From: Actinomycetes bacterium
Lineage (GTDB): Bacteria; Actinomycetota; Acidimicrobiia; Acidimicrobiales; Palsa-688
Direction: 5' to 3'
Length of the DNA stretch: 64,000 nt
Assembly (NCBI GenBank): GCA_021811865.1
Contig: JAKAQB010000004.1
Coordinates: forward strand, 1 to 64,000
Shown here: piece after piece, positions 26,224-35,491 of the stretch
How the letters are laid out: each line of letters opens with the position of its first letter
How positions within the stretch are numbered: position 1 is the first letter of the stretch
Program-made: the position numbers and the translations under genes
Notes under the pieces: model-generated
The model's input: the letters and a program-made list of their open reading frames with translations, nothing else
What the model was told of the DNA's origin: nothing
Database searches by the model: none

Positions 26224-27990
26224 CTACCCGATCACGACGACCACGTCGCCGGCTCCGACGGCGTCGCCGGGCGCCACCCGGACCTCCAGCACGGTCCCGG
26301 AGGTCTCGGCGGCGATGTTGTTCTCCATCTTCATCGCCTCCAGGACCACGACGGCCTGCCCGACCTCGACCGCGTCGCCGCCGGCGACGAGCACCTTCAC
26401 GATCGTGCCCTGCATAGGCACGGTGACCGCCCCGCTCCCGGCAGCGCCGCCGGTGTTGCCGCCGGCGGGACGGGAGCGAGCACGGGGCGTGGCGTCGCCG
26501 GCGGCGGGTGCAGCCGCAGCACCCTCGGGCACCCACAGGCGCACCGAGTAGCGGCGCCCACCGACCTCCACGTCGATGTCCCGGCGGACCCGGGCCGGGC
26601 CGGCGTCGCTGCCGGCGGCGCCCACCTGCGCTGCTGCGGCCACGCCGGAGAGGTCGAGGCGTGTCTCCACCCAGTTGGTCGAGTGCTCCACCGCCACGAA
26701 GTCAGGGTGCGAGAGGATCGCCACGTCGGCCGGCGCTGTGGTGGCGACGCCCTCGATCACCAGCTCTTCGAGGGCGCGCACCATCCGGCGGCGCGCCGCC
26801 TCCCGGTCCGGGCCCCAGGTGACGAGCTTGGCGATCAGGTTGTCGTAGTACTGGCTGACCGTGTCCCCCTCGTCGTAGCCGGCGTCGGTGCGGACCCCGT
26901 AGCCGTCGGGACGGTAGAACCGGGTGATCCTCCCCGGCGACGGCAGGAACCGGCCGCCGGCCGGGTCCTCGGCGTTGAGGCGAACCTCGAAGGCGTGACC
27001 CGTGAGGCGGACGTCGCCCTGCGACAGCGGCAACGGCTCGCCGTCGGCGACCGCTAGCTGCAGCGCCACGAGGTCCCTGCCGACGACCTGCTCGGTCACC
27101 GGGTGCTCCACCTGGAGGCGCGTGTTCATCTCCAGGAAGAAGAACTCGCCGTCCTGGTAGATGAACTCGACGGTGCCGGCGTTGGTGTAGCCGCAGGCCG
27201 TGGCCACCTTCACGGCGGCGTCACCCATCGCCTCGAGCGTCTCCGCCGGGATGGACGGTGCCGGCGCCTCCTCGATCAGCTTCTGGTGGCGTCGCTGCGC
27301 CGAGCAGTCGCGGGTGCCGAAGTGGATGCAGTTGCCGTGCTGGTCGGCGAACACCTGGACCTCCACGTGGCGCGGCCAGGCGAGGTAACGCTCGAGGTAG
27401 CACTCCGGCCGGCCGAAGGCCTTCCCCGCCTCGCGCTGCGCCGACTCCAAGGCGGCAGGCGCCTCCGCCGCCGAGGGGACCACCCGCATGCCCCGGCCCC
27501 CACCGCCGTAGGCCGCTTTGATGGCCACCGGCCAGCCGTGCTGGCCGCCGAACGCGACCACCTCGTCGGCCGACACCAGGACCTCCGTCGTGCCGGGCAC
27601 CCCGGCGACGCCCGCACGTTGCGCCGCGACTCGTGAGCTGATCTTGTCGCCCATGACCTCGATGGCCTCCGGCGGCGGGCCGATCCACACCAGGCCAGCT
27701 GCCGTGACCGCCCGGGCGAACTCGGCGTTCTCCGACAGGAACCCGTAGCCGGGGTGCACCGCGTCGGCGCCGCTGCGTCGGGCCGCCTCCAGGACCTTGG
27801 CGGCGTCGAGGTAGCTCTCCGGTGCAGTCTGGCCGCCCAGGGCGTACGCCTCGCCGGCGAGCCTCACGTGCAGGGCGTCACGGTCGAGGTCAGAGTAGAC
27901 AGCGACCGTCGCCACGCCCAGCTCCCGGCAAGTGCGGATGACCCGGACGGCGATCTCGCCCCGATTGGCGATGAGGACCTTGCTCGGCAC
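26224..27990 (-). CDS. accA: Acyl-CoA carboxylase alpha chain (biotin carboxylase + BCCP)
   Basis: 588 residues. Biotin carboxylase domain (about 1-445) with ATP-loop GGGGRGMR and active-site [14 protein letters not shown]; then a linker; then a C-terminal biotinyl domain (about 515-588) with biotin lysine Lys554 in EAMKMEN. This is the actinobacterial AccA architecture, which works with separate AccB/PccB carboxyltransferase chains to carboxylate acetyl- or propionyl-CoA. Propionyl-CoA carboxylation would supply the mutase upstream. GTG 27990 gives the typical start [20 protein letters not shown] 28011 is an alternative. It is head-to-head with the biotin ligase that should modify it. Confidence 0.94.
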   Translation of the reverse strand: MPSKVLIANRGEIAVRVIRTCRELGVATVAVYSDLDRDALHVRLAGEAYALGGQTAPESYLDAAKVLEAARRSGADAVHPGYGFLSENAEFARAVTAAGLVWIGPPPEAIEVMGDKISSRVAAQRAGVAGVPGTTEVLVSADEVVAFGGQHGWPVAIKAAYGGGGRGMRVVPSAAEAPAALESAQREAGKAFGRPECYLERYLAWPRHVEVQVFADQHGNCIHFGTRDCSAQRRHQKLIEEAPAPSIPAETLEAMGDAAVKVATACGYTNAGTVEFIYQDGEFFFLEMNTRLQVEHPVTEQVVGRDLVALQLAVADGEPLPLSQGDVRLTGHAFEVRLNAEDPAGGRFLPSPGRITRFYRPDGYGVRTDAGYDEGDTVSQYYDNLIAKLVTWGPDREAARRRMVRALEELVIEGVATTAPADVAILSHPDFVAVEHSTNWVETRLDLSGVAAAAQVGAAGSDAGPARVRRDIDVEVGGRRYSVRLWVPEGAAAAPAAGDATPRARSRPAGGNTGGAAGSGAVTVPMQGTIVKVLVAGGDAVEVGQAVVVLEAMKMENNIAAETSGTVLEVRVAPGDAVGAGDVVVVIG

Positions 27991-28009
27991 GGGAAGGCAG
28001 TCTGTCAGC

Positions 28010-28780
28010 ATGCAGGACTGCGAGCGAGTTGTCGCCCACCTGGGCGCTGGCACCCGGTTCGGTCCCATCCGCCATTTGGAGGAGACCGACTCCACCAACC
28101 GGGTGGTCGCCGAGGCGGCCCTCGCCGGCGCGCCGGAGGGGCTCGTCGTCGTCGCCGACCACCAGACCGCCGGGCGCGGGCGGCTCGGCCGGCGCTGGGA
28201 CGCGGCGCCAGGCACCGCCCTGCTCGTGTCGGTCCTGCTCCGCCCCAGCGACCTCGACGCCTCGCGCTACCACCTTGCCGGCTCGGCCGCCGCCTTGGCG
28301 GCAGCGGCCGCCTGCCGGAGGGTGGGGGGCTTCAGCCCCGCTGTGAAGTGGCCCAACGACCTGCTCGTCGACGACCGCAAGCTCGCCGGCATCCTCGCCG
28401 AGTCGAACGCCGGCGCCGTCGTCGTCGGCATCGGCCTCAACCTGTCGGCCGCTCCGCCGGGCGCCGTCTGCGCGGGCCAAGCCGCCGGCCGGCCCGTCGA
28501 CGGCGCCGCCCTGCTCGCCGGCCTGCTCGGGGAGCTCGACAGGCGCTGCGGCCACTGGGACGAAGTGGCCGCCGAGTACGGCGCGGCATGCGCCACCGTC
28601 GGCCGGCGCGTCAGGGTGGAAGCGTCGGGGACGGCCCGGGAGGGTGACGCCGTGGCCGTCGACGGGGATGGCCGCCTGGTCGTCGACTTCGGCACCGGCC
28701 GGCTCGAGGCGCTCGCGGCCGGCGACGTCGTCCACCTGCGGGGTGCCCGAGCCCCCCTCCGGCCGCCCCCGCAGGCGTAG
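28010..28780 (+). CDS. birA: Biotin--[acetyl-CoA carboxylase] ligase
   Basis: 256 residues, monofunctional (no N-terminal helix-turn-helix). Catalytic core has EETDSTN (about 23-29), the biotin-AMP loop [17 protein letters not shown] with the catalytic lysine and a second KLAGILAE motif; a small SH3-like C-terminal domain (about 205-250) follows. It attaches biotin to the BCCP lysine of the divergent accA product. The start codons of the two genes are within 20 bases of each other, or overlap if accA uses ATG 28011. Confidence 0.92.
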   Translation: MQDCERVVAHLGAGTRFGPIRHLEETDSTNRVVAEAALAGAPEGLVVVADHQTAGRGRLGRRWDAAPGTALLVSVLLRPSDLDASRYHLAGSAAALAAAAACRRVGGFSPAVKWPNDLLVDDRKLAGILAESNAGAVVVGIGLNLSAAPPGAVCAGQAAGRPVDGAALLAGLLGELDRRCGHWDEVAAEYGAACATVGRRVRVEASGTAREGDAVAVDGDGRLVVDFGTGRLEALAAGDVVHLRGARAPLRPPPQA

Positions 28781-28790
28781 CCTCGAAGGC

Positions 28791-29903
28791 ATGCGAGCGC
28801 TGATCTTGTGCGGCGGGGCCGGTACACGGTTGCGGCCCATCACGCACACCCGGGCGAAGCAGCTGGTACCGGTGGCGAACAAGCCGATCCTCTTCTACGG
28901 CCTGGAAGCGATTGCAGGGGCGGGGATCAAGCAGGTCGGGATCATCGTTGGGGACACCGCCGCCGAGGTGGAGGAAGCCGTCGGCGACGGCGGCGCCTGG
29001 GGCCTCGAGGTCACCTACATCCCCCAGGAGGCGCCCCTGGGGCTGGCGCACTGCGTGTTGATCGCCCGCGACTGGCTCGGTGAAGACGACTTCGTGCTCT
29101 GGCTGGGCGACAACCTGCTGCAGCAGGACCTGCAGGGGTTCGTGGACCGCTTCGAGGCGGACCGGGTGGCGACCATGACCCCGACGCTCACCGGCGGGCA
29201 GGACGCGCCGGCAGCGGCACAGATCCTCTTGAAGCGAGTGCCCGACCCCCACCGCTTCGGGATAGCGGAGCTGGACAGGGAAGGGCGCGTGGTGCGCCTG
29301 GTGGAGAAGCCGGAGGAGCCGCGCTCGGACCTGGCACTGGTCGGCGTCTACCTGTTCGACCCGACCATCCACGAGGCGGTGGCGTCGATCTCCCCGTCGG
29401 CCCGGGGCGAGCTCGAGATCACCGACGCGATCCAGTGGTTGATCGACCGCGGCCGCCGGGTTCGCTCGGAGGTGTTGGAGGGATGGTGGATCGACACCGG
29501 GAAGCTGACGCCGCTGCTCGACGCCAACCGGCTGTTGCTGGAGACGATCGAAGCGCGCATGGAGGGTGAGGCGGACGCCGGGTCGCGCCTCGACGGGCGG
29601 GTGGTCGTCGAGCCTGGTGCCCGCCTCGTACGCTCCCACGTGCGGGGGCCGGCGGTGATCGGTGCGGGCAGCGAGGTGGTCGACTCCTTCATCGGGCCGT
29701 TCACGGCGATCGGCCAGCGCTGCCACATCGAAGGTTCGGAGGTCGAGCACTCGGTGGTCATGGACGACAGCAGCATCGTCGACGCCGGGCGGATCGAGGA
29801 CTCGTTGCTGGGCCACCACGTGACGGTGAGCCGCTCGCGGGCGCTGCCGCGCGCCACGCGCCTGATGGTGGGCGACCACTGCCAGGTGGCGATCGGCACA
29901 TGA
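28791..29903 (+). CDS. rmlA: Glucose-1-phosphate thymidylyltransferase, long (StrD/RmlA-long) form
   Basis: 370 residues: N-terminal nucleotidyltransferase (GGAGTRLRP at 9-17, DNLL..QD metal site, EKPEEP) plus a C-terminal left-handed beta-helix of hexapeptides (about 260-365), the form found in archaea and actinobacteria. Makes dTDP-glucose (or UDP-glucose, not distinguishable here) from glucose-1-phosphate. ATG 28791 is seven bases after TAGCCT and ten bases after birA, so it has its own leaderless promoter inside the birA end. Confidence 0.9.
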   Translation: MRALILCGGAGTRLRPITHTRAKQLVPVANKPILFYGLEAIAGAGIKQVGIIVGDTAAEVEEAVGDGGAWGLEVTYIPQEAPLGLAHCVLIARDWLGEDDFVLWLGDNLLQQDLQGFVDRFEADRVATMTPTLTGGQDAPAAAQILLKRVPDPHRFGIAELDREGRVVRLVEKPEEPRSDLALVGVYLFDPTIHEAVASISPSARGELEITDAIQWLIDRGRRVRSEVLEGWWIDTGKLTPLLDANRLLLETIEARMEGEADAGSRLDGRVVVEPGARLVRSHVRGPAVIGAGSEVVDSFIGPFTAIGQRCHIEGSEVEHSVVMDDSSIVDAGRIEDSLLGHHVTVSRSRALPRATRLMVGDHCQVAIGT

Positions 29904-29943
29904 GGGGAGGGCGGCGCCGCCGGCTGGCGTAGCCTCGTTCGCC

Positions 29944-30933
29944 ATGCATCTGTTGGTGACCGGCGGCGCCGGGTTCATCGGTTCCAACTACACGCGTTGG
30001 GTGCTGGAGAACAGCGACGACCGGGTGACGGTGTACGACGCGCTGACCTATGCAGGCAACCGCTCGACCCTGAGGGACGTCGAGGAGCGCTGGGGGGAGC
30101 GGTTGGGGTTCGTGCACGCCGATGTGTGCGACGCCGGCGCCCTGACTGCGGCCGCCGCCGGTTGCGACGCCGTCGTGCACTTCGCGGCCGAGAGCCACGT
30201 GGACCGCTCCATCGTTGGGCCGGACGCCTTCGTGCGGACCAACTGCGTGGGCACCAACACGGTGATGCGGGTGTGCCGGGAACTGGGCACGCGCAGGGTC
30301 GTGCACATCTCCACCGACGAGGTGTACGGCTCGGTCGGAACGGGCCGCTCCAAGGAGACCGACGCCCTCGACCCGCGCTCGCCCTACAGCGCGTCCAAGG
30401 CGGGCTCGGATCTCGTCGCCCTGTCCTACCACTCGACCTACGGGCTGCCGGTGGTGGTGACGCGCAGCTCCAACAACTTCGGGCCCTGGCAGTACCCGGA
30501 GAAGGTGATCCCGCTGTTCACCACCAACCTCCTCGACGGGGGGACCGTGCCCCTGTACGGCGACGGGCTCAACCAGCGCGACTGGCTGCACGTGGAGGAC
30601 AACTGTGCCGCCGTCGACCGGGTCCTGCGGTCGGGGGAGCCGGGGGAGATATACAACATCGGCGCCGGTGCGGAGATCACCAACCGGGAGCTGACCGAGC
30701 GCATCCTCGCTTTGTGCGGAGCCGGCCCCGAGCGCATCGAGATGGTCCCGGACCGCCTCGGCCACGACCGTCGCTACGCTCTCGACACGGCGAAGGTGCG
30801 CGCCCTCGGCTGGCAGCCGCGCCGGGGCTTCGACGATGCCCTGGCCGCGACCGTCGAGTGGTACCGCGACAACCGCTGGTGGTGGGAACCCCTCAAGGGC
30901 GGGCGGGCCGAGGGCGTCCGGGCGACGTCGTGA
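29944..30933 (+). CDS. rmlB: dTDP-glucose 4,6-dehydratase
   Basis: 329-residue extended SDR. NAD motif GGAGFIGSNY (7-16), the dehydratase signature HISTDEVYGSVG with catalytic Thr/Asp/Glu, and YSASK (Tyr-x-x-x-Lys) are intact; the RSSNNFGPWQYPEK motif is diagnostic for RmlB. Converts dTDP-glucose to dTDP-4-keto-6-deoxyglucose. ATG 29944 follows TAGCCT by eight bases. It overlaps rmlD by four bases (GTGA). Confidence 0.95.
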   Translation: MHLLVTGGAGFIGSNYTRWVLENSDDRVTVYDALTYAGNRSTLRDVEERWGERLGFVHADVCDAGALTAAAAGCDAVVHFAAESHVDRSIVGPDAFVRTNCVGTNTVMRVCRELGTRRVVHISTDEVYGSVGTGRSKETDALDPRSPYSASKAGSDLVALSYHSTYGLPVVVTRSSNNFGPWQYPEKVIPLFTTNLLDGGTVPLYGDGLNQRDWLHVEDNCAAVDRVLRSGEPGEIYNIGAGAEITNRELTERILALCGAGPERIEMVPDRLGHDRRYALDTAKVRALGWQPRRGFDDALAATVEWYRDNRWWWEPLKGGRAEGVRATS

Positions 30934-31784
30934 GGGTTCTCCTCACCGGGGCGGGGGGCCAGCTCGGCGTCGAGCTGCAGGCGGCCTTCGGTGGTAGCCA
31001 CCACGAGCTTGTCGCCGCCGACCACACTCGCCTCGACATCGGCGACCGGGATGCCGTCGCGTCCCTCGTCGGCGCCGTCGGGCCCGACCTGGTGGTCAAC
31101 GCGGCCGCCTGGACGGCGGTCGACGCCTGCGAGTCGGATCCCGATCGGGCCTGGCGGGTCAACGCCCTCGGGGCGCGCCATGTCGCCGAGGCGGCCGCGC
31201 GCGCCGGCGCCCACATCCTGCACGTCTCGACGGACTACGTCTTCGACGGCACCAAGGAGGCGCCCTATCTGGAATGGGACGAGCCGCGCCCGCTCTCTGT
31301 CTACGGGAGCAGCAAGCTCGGCGGCGAGCGGGAGGTCGTCGCCGCCTGCCCAGGGGCGACGGTGGTGCGCACGTCGTGGGTCGTCGGGCCCAACGGCTCC
31401 AACATGGTGAGGACCATCCTCCGCCTGGCCGAGCGGGGCGGGCCGCTGGCCTTCGTCGACGACCAACGCGGCTGCCCCACATTCACGGTGGACCTGGCGG
31501 CCAAGCTGTACGAGCTCGGCGTGGCCCGCCGGCCGGGCATGTTCCATGTGACGAACCAGGGGATCACGACCTGGTACGGCTTCGCCCGGGACGTCCTCGC
31601 CGCCGCCGGCGACGATCCCGGGCGTGTCGCGCCCATCACCACCGCCGAGCTGCAGCCGCCCCGGCCGGCGCCGCGCCCCGCCAACTCTGTGCTCGACAAC
31701 GCCGCGCTGCGGCTCGCCGGCGAGCGGCTCCTGCCCGACTACCACGACAGCCTCGAGCGCACCGTCCGGCGCCTTACCGCATGA
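30930..31784 (+). CDS. rmlD: dTDP-4-dehydrorhamnose reductase
   Basis: 284-residue SDR with GAGGQLG (7-13), VSTDYVFDG and YGSSK catalytic motifs and the RmlD-specific RTSWVVGPNGSNMV segment. Carries out the last step to dTDP-L-rhamnose. The frame extends far upstream, but GTG 30930 overlapping the rmlB stop gives the correct N-terminus. The 3,5-epimerase RmlC that should act between RmlB and RmlD is not in this window. Confidence 0.94.
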   Translation: MRVLLTGAGGQLGVELQAAFGGSHHELVAADHTRLDIGDRDAVASLVGAVGPDLVVNAAAWTAVDACESDPDRAWRVNALGARHVAEAAARAGAHILHVSTDYVFDGTKEAPYLEWDEPRPLSVYGSSKLGGEREVVAACPGATVVRTSWVVGPNGSNMVRTILRLAERGGPLAFVDDQRGCPTFTVDLAAKLYELGVARRPGMFHVTNQGITTWYGFARDVLAAAGDDPGRVAPITTAELQPPRPAPRPANSVLDNAALRLAGERLLPDYHDSLERTVRRLTA

Positions 31785-32707
31785 ACGGACGGTCTGCAGG
31801 GCGCGCCGGTGGACCGGCCGCCGTCGCCGCGGTCGTTGTCAACTACAACGCTGGGCCGCACCTCGCCGCCTGCCTGGCGTCACTTCTCCGGGCCGGCGTG
31901 GCGGAGCGCATCGTGGTCGACAACGCCTCGACGGACGGCTCCTACGACCTGGCTCGCGTCGCCGACCCGCAGTTGGAGTGGGTCGACAGCGGCGCCAACC
32001 TCGGCTACGGCCGGGCCGCCAACATGGGAGCGGGGACGACCGACCTGCCCTACCTGCTCGTCTGCAACCCGGACGTGACAGTGGACGAGGCAGCCGTGGG
32101 CGCCCTCGTCCACCGCCTCGAGACCGACGGCTCGCTCGGCTTCGTCGGCCCGCGGATCTTGAACCCGGACGGTTCGGTCTACCCGTCGGCTCGCACCTTC
32201 CCGGACCTCGTCGACGCACTCGGTCACGGGGTGCTCGGCCTCCTGGCGCCGCGCAACCGGTTCACGGCCCGCTACCGGATGCTCGATTGGGATCACGAGC
32301 GGGCCGCCCACGTCGACTGGGTGTCGGGAGCGTGCGTGCTCGCCCGCCGGGTGGCGTGGGACGACGTCGGAGGCTTCGACCCTGCCTACTTCATGTACCT
32401 GGAGGACGTCGACATGTGCTGGCGCGCCTCGCGCGCCGGGTGGGCTGTGGGCTACGAGCCGGCGGCGACGGTGACCCATGTCCAGGGGGTTTCCGCCGAC
32501 CGCCACCCGTACCGCATGCTGGCGGCCCACCACCGCTCCCTCTGGAGGTTCGCCCGCGACAGCTCCGCCGGCTGGCGGCGCCTGGCCCTGCCCGTGGTCG
32601 GCGCCGGCCTCGTCGGCCGCCTCGGCGTAGCGGCCGCCCAGCACCGCTTCGCCGGTGGCGCGCCGGCCCAGGCGATCCGCTCAGGGGCCCGCCGGCGGAT
32701 ACCCTGA
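31781..32707 (+). CDS. Family 2 glycosyltransferase, probable rhamnosyltransferase (WbbL-like)
   Basis: 308 residues, GT-A fold: VVVNYNAGPHL near 19-29, DNASTDGS, ANLGYGRAANMG, the metal-binding region CNPDVTV (in place of DxD) and acceptor region FDPAYFMYLEDVDMCWRASRAGW. This pattern matches WbbL-type rhamnosyltransferases that use dTDP-rhamnose. It overlaps rmlD by four bases, so it is made together with the sugar-nucleotide enzymes. The C-terminus has a helical segment that may associate with the membrane. Confidence 0.85.
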   Translation: MNGRSAGRAGGPAAVAAVVVNYNAGPHLAACLASLLRAGVAERIVVDNASTDGSYDLARVADPQLEWVDSGANLGYGRAANMGAGTTDLPYLLVCNPDVTVDEAAVGALVHRLETDGSLGFVGPRILNPDGSVYPSARTFPDLVDALGHGVLGLLAPRNRFTARYRMLDWDHERAAHVDWVSGACVLARRVAWDDVGGFDPAYFMYLEDVDMCWRASRAGWAVGYEPAATVTHVQGVSADRHPYRMLAAHHRSLWRFARDSSAGWRRLALPVVGAGLVGRLGVAAAQHRFAGGAPAQAIRSGARRRIP

Positions 32708-32714
32708 CTGCGCT

Positions 32715-33515
32715 ATGGGCAAGGCCTCCTCCAGCAAGAAGGTGGCGCGCGTCGCCGGCATCGGCGGAGGTCGCACCAACCGTTCCCGGCGGTCGTGGGG
32801 TTACACGGCCGTCATCACCGTGATCGTCGTGGTCGGCGTGGCGCTCACCTACACCAGCCGGCAGGGCTACATCACCCGCATCCACAACACGACCGTCGCC
32901 AACGCCCAGGTGGCTCCCAAGGTGGGTGGCGCCCCGTGGAACGAGGGGTACGGCATCTGGATCTGCGGCAGATGGGCTCCGGACATCAAGCGCCCCGTGA
33001 CCACCACGGGGATCACCACGGCCGGCAACGGCGTCATCCACATCGCCCCCAAGATCCAGGCCGCTGCCGGCCGCAACGCGACCCTGGGCGAGTTCGCCAC
33101 ATCGGTCGGCATGACGCTGTCCGGCAACCAGGTCCAGCTACCCAAGGGCAAGGACTACGTCAACGGCAACAGCTGCGGCTCACGGCCAGCCCAGGTCTTC
33201 GTCAAGCAGTACGCCTTCGTCGGCGACCCGACGGGCGCGATCTTGAACCAGGACCCGCGCACCGTCCGGCTGCAGGACCAGGCCCTGGTCACGATCGCGT
33301 TCGTCCCCAGCTCGGAGAAGGGCAAGATCCCGCCGCCGCCGGCGTCGGTCGAAAAGGCCCTGCAGAAGGCGGCCACCCCGACGACGACCACGACCCTGCC
33401 GTCCAAGACCATCACCGTCCCGCCGACCTCTACCAAGGCCGTGAAGGGCCGCACCTCCCCGACGACGGTGAAGGGCGGCACCACCACCCCGACGACGGCC
33501 AAGAAGAAGTCGTGA
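32715..33515 (+). CDS. Membrane-anchored protein of unknown function, Thr/Pro/Lys-rich tail
   Basis: 266 residues: a short basic cytoplasmic N-terminus, one transmembrane helix (about 32-52), then an extracellular domain (about 70-205) and a low-complexity C-terminus rich in Thr, Pro and Lys (for example TPTTTTTLPSKTITVPPTST). The extracellular part contains two cysteines (ICGRW and NSCGS) that could form a disulfide. I do not recognise the family. It starts 8 bases after the rhamnosyltransferase and sits inside the sugar gene run, so a role at the cell surface is plausible. Confidence 0.8.
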   Translation: MGKASSSKKVARVAGIGGGRTNRSRRSWGYTAVITVIVVVGVALTYTSRQGYITRIHNTTVANAQVAPKVGGAPWNEGYGIWICGRWAPDIKRPVTTTGITTAGNGVIHIAPKIQAAAGRNATLGEFATSVGMTLSGNQVQLPKGKDYVNGNSCGSRPAQVFVKQYAFVGDPTGAILNQDPRTVRLQDQALVTIAFVPSSEKGKIPPPPASVEKALQKAATPTTTTTLPSKTITVPPTSTKAVKGRTSPTTVKGGTTTPTTAKKKS

Positions 33516-33553
33516 GCAACGGGCGCCCGACCCGTCGCTGCCGAAGGTAGTCG

Positions 33554-34540
33554 TTGCAACCGGTGCCGACAGCCGTGGTGCTGGTCGGTGGCATGGGCAC
33601 CCGCCTCCGCCCGCTGACTCTCAGCACGCCCAAGCAGATGCTCCCCGTCGGCCACCGCCCGATGATCGAGCACGTCGTCGAGCACCTCGCCCGTCACGGT
33701 GTCGAAGAGGTTGTCCTGGCCCTCGGCTTCCGGCCCGACGCCTTCACGGCCGCCTACCCCGACGGGCGCTGCAACGGGGTGCGCTTGCGGTACGCGGTCG
33801 AGCCCCGACCACTCGACACTGCCGGGGCGATCGCGTTCGCCGCAGCGGAGGCCGGCGTCGACCAGACGGTCGTCGCTTGCAACGGCGACGTTCTCACCGA
33901 CATGGACCTGAGCGAGCTCGTCGACTTCCACCGCCGCCAGGGTGCCGCCGCCACCATCCACCTCACGCCCGTGGACGATCCGTCCCGCTACGGGGTGGTG
34001 TCAACCGACGACGAAGGACGGGTGGTGGCGTTCATCGAGAAGCCATCGATCGAGGCCGCTCCGACCAACCTCATCAACGCCGGGACCTACGTCCTCGAAC
34101 CGGAGGTGCTCGCTGGCATCCCCCTGGGCCGCCCGGTCTCCATCGAGCGGGAGACCTTCCCGGCGCTCGCTGCGCAGGGACGTCTCTACGCGCTCGCATC
34201 GGCGGCCGCCTGGATCGACGCGGGCACGCCGGCGTCCTACCTCGCGGCCAATCTCCGCCACGCCACCGACGGGACCGCCGGCGGCGTCGACACCACGGCT
34301 TCGGTGACATCCAGCGTCATCGCCGCTGGCGTCACGGTCGGCCCCGGCGCCGTGGTCGAGCGGTCGGTGCTGATGCCGGGCGCTGACATCGGGCGGGGGG
34401 CGCTCGTACGGGACTCGCTCGTCGGGCCGGGCGCGCGGATCGGCGACCGGGCCCGCCTCGACGGCCTGTCGGTCGTCGGCGCTGGCGTCGAGGTGCCGGC
34501 GGGGGAGGAGCTGGTCGGGGTTCGCCTTCCGGCGTCATGA
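33554..34540 (+). CDS. Mannose-1-phosphate guanylyltransferase-like nucleotidyltransferase
   Basis: 328 residues: nucleotidyltransferase domain with GGMGTRLRPLTLSTPKQMLPVG near 12-33, CNGDVLTDMD metal site, FIEKP, then a left-handed beta-helix C-terminus (about 250-320). The family makes GDP-mannose or related NDP-sugars. The base cannot be assigned firmly. TTG 33554 has GAAGG seven bases upstream; GTG 33563 is an alternative. It overlaps the following epimerase-like gene by four bases. GDP-mannose would serve the later RMD-like reductase and the GT4 enzymes. Confidence 0.82.
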   Translation: MQPVPTAVVLVGGMGTRLRPLTLSTPKQMLPVGHRPMIEHVVEHLARHGVEEVVLALGFRPDAFTAAYPDGRCNGVRLRYAVEPRPLDTAGAIAFAAAEAGVDQTVVACNGDVLTDMDLSELVDFHRRQGAAATIHLTPVDDPSRYGVVSTDDEGRVVAFIEKPSIEAAPTNLINAGTYVLEPEVLAGIPLGRPVSIERETFPALAAQGRLYALASAAAWIDAGTPASYLAANLRHATDGTAGGVDTTASVTSSVIAAGVTVGPGAVVERSVLMPGADIGRGALVRDSLVGPGARIGDRARLDGLSVVGAGVEVPAGEELVGVRLPAS

Positions 34541-35463
34541 GGGTCCTCGTCGCCGGGGGAGCGGGCTTCCTCGGCTCGCACCTGGTGGAGCGGCTCCTCG
34601 CCGAGGGCCGCAGCGTCGACGTGGTCGACGACCTGTCGACCGGGACCCTCGCCAACCTGGCCGACGCTCGTTCCGACCCGGGACGCCAGCTCCGCTTCCA
34701 CCAGTTGGACATCCGCACCGCCGAGCTCGACGCGCTGCTCGGGCGCCGCGAGGCGGAGGTGGCCTACCACCTCGTAGCTTCGCCGGCCGGTCCGGACAGT
34801 GCAGTGCAGGTTGCCCTCCTCGGCGGGCTGCGGCTCTTGGAGGCGGCTCGCCGCGGGCGCATCGGCAAGGTCGTGTTCGTGCTGCGCGCCTCGGAGCTGT
34901 ACGCCGACGCCACCGCCGGCCAGCTCCCCATCCGGGAATCGCACCTGCAGCAGCCCCGCACCGTCGATGCCGTGGTGGCGCGGGCCGTGCTCGACTCCCT
35001 CCACCTCTACCGCGAGCGCCACGCCGTGGAGTACACGGCGCTCGCCGTGGGTGAGGTGTACGGCCCGCGGGCAGCTCCCACCGGTGGGCTGGTCGGTGCC
35101 CTCTGCGCCGGGCTCGTTGCTGGCGGACCCTGCCCGCTCCCCGGCGACGGCCGGCAGACCAGCGACTACCTGTACGTCGACGACGCCGTCGACGCCCTGG
35201 CACGCAGCGCCGGGCGGGGCAGTGGCCTGGTGCTCAACGTGGGCACCGGCCAGGAGACGAGCGCCAACGCCGTCTTCGGCGTGCTCGCCGCTGCTGCCGG
35301 GCTCGACCGGCGGCCGGACCCGGCGCCGGCCGATCCGGCGACGCCCCGGCGCTTCGCCCTCGACGCCGCCCGGGCCAAGCTGCACCTCGGGTGGGAGCCG
35401 TGGACGGCGCTGGTCGACGGGGCCGGCGCCACCGTGTCCTGGTGGACGTCGCGCGTCGCTTGA
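34537..35463 (+). CDS. NAD-epimerase-family protein with degenerate active site
   Basis: 308-residue extended SDR. The NAD motif GGAGFLGSHL (7-16) and Asp31-Asp32 are intact and GDGRQTSDYLYVDDAVDA, typical of UDP-glucose 4-epimerase relatives, is present. But the catalytic Tyr-x-x-x-Lys is absent: the stretch after RASELYADATAGQLP reads RTVDAVVARAVLD where PYxxSK is expected (about residues 141-148). Ser119 survives. The protein may bind nucleotide sugar without epimerising it, or use an altered mechanism. It is translationally coupled to the upstream nucleotidyltransferase. Confidence 0.8.
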   Translation: MRVLVAGGAGFLGSHLVERLLAEGRSVDVVDDLSTGTLANLADARSDPGRQLRFHQLDIRTAELDALLGRREAEVAYHLVASPAGPDSAVQVALLGGLRLLEAARRGRIGKVVFVLRASELYADATAGQLPIRESHLQQPRTVDAVVARAVLDSLHLYRERHAVEYTALAVGEVYGPRAAPTGGLVGALCAGLVAGGPCPLPGDGRQTSDYLYVDDAVDALARSAGRGSGLVLNVGTGQETSANAVFGVLAAAAGLDRRPDPAPADPATPRRFALDAARAKLHLGWEPWTALVDGAGATVSWWTSRVA

Positions 35464-35491
35464 GACGGCGCGGCGACGGGCGGGTGGCCCC

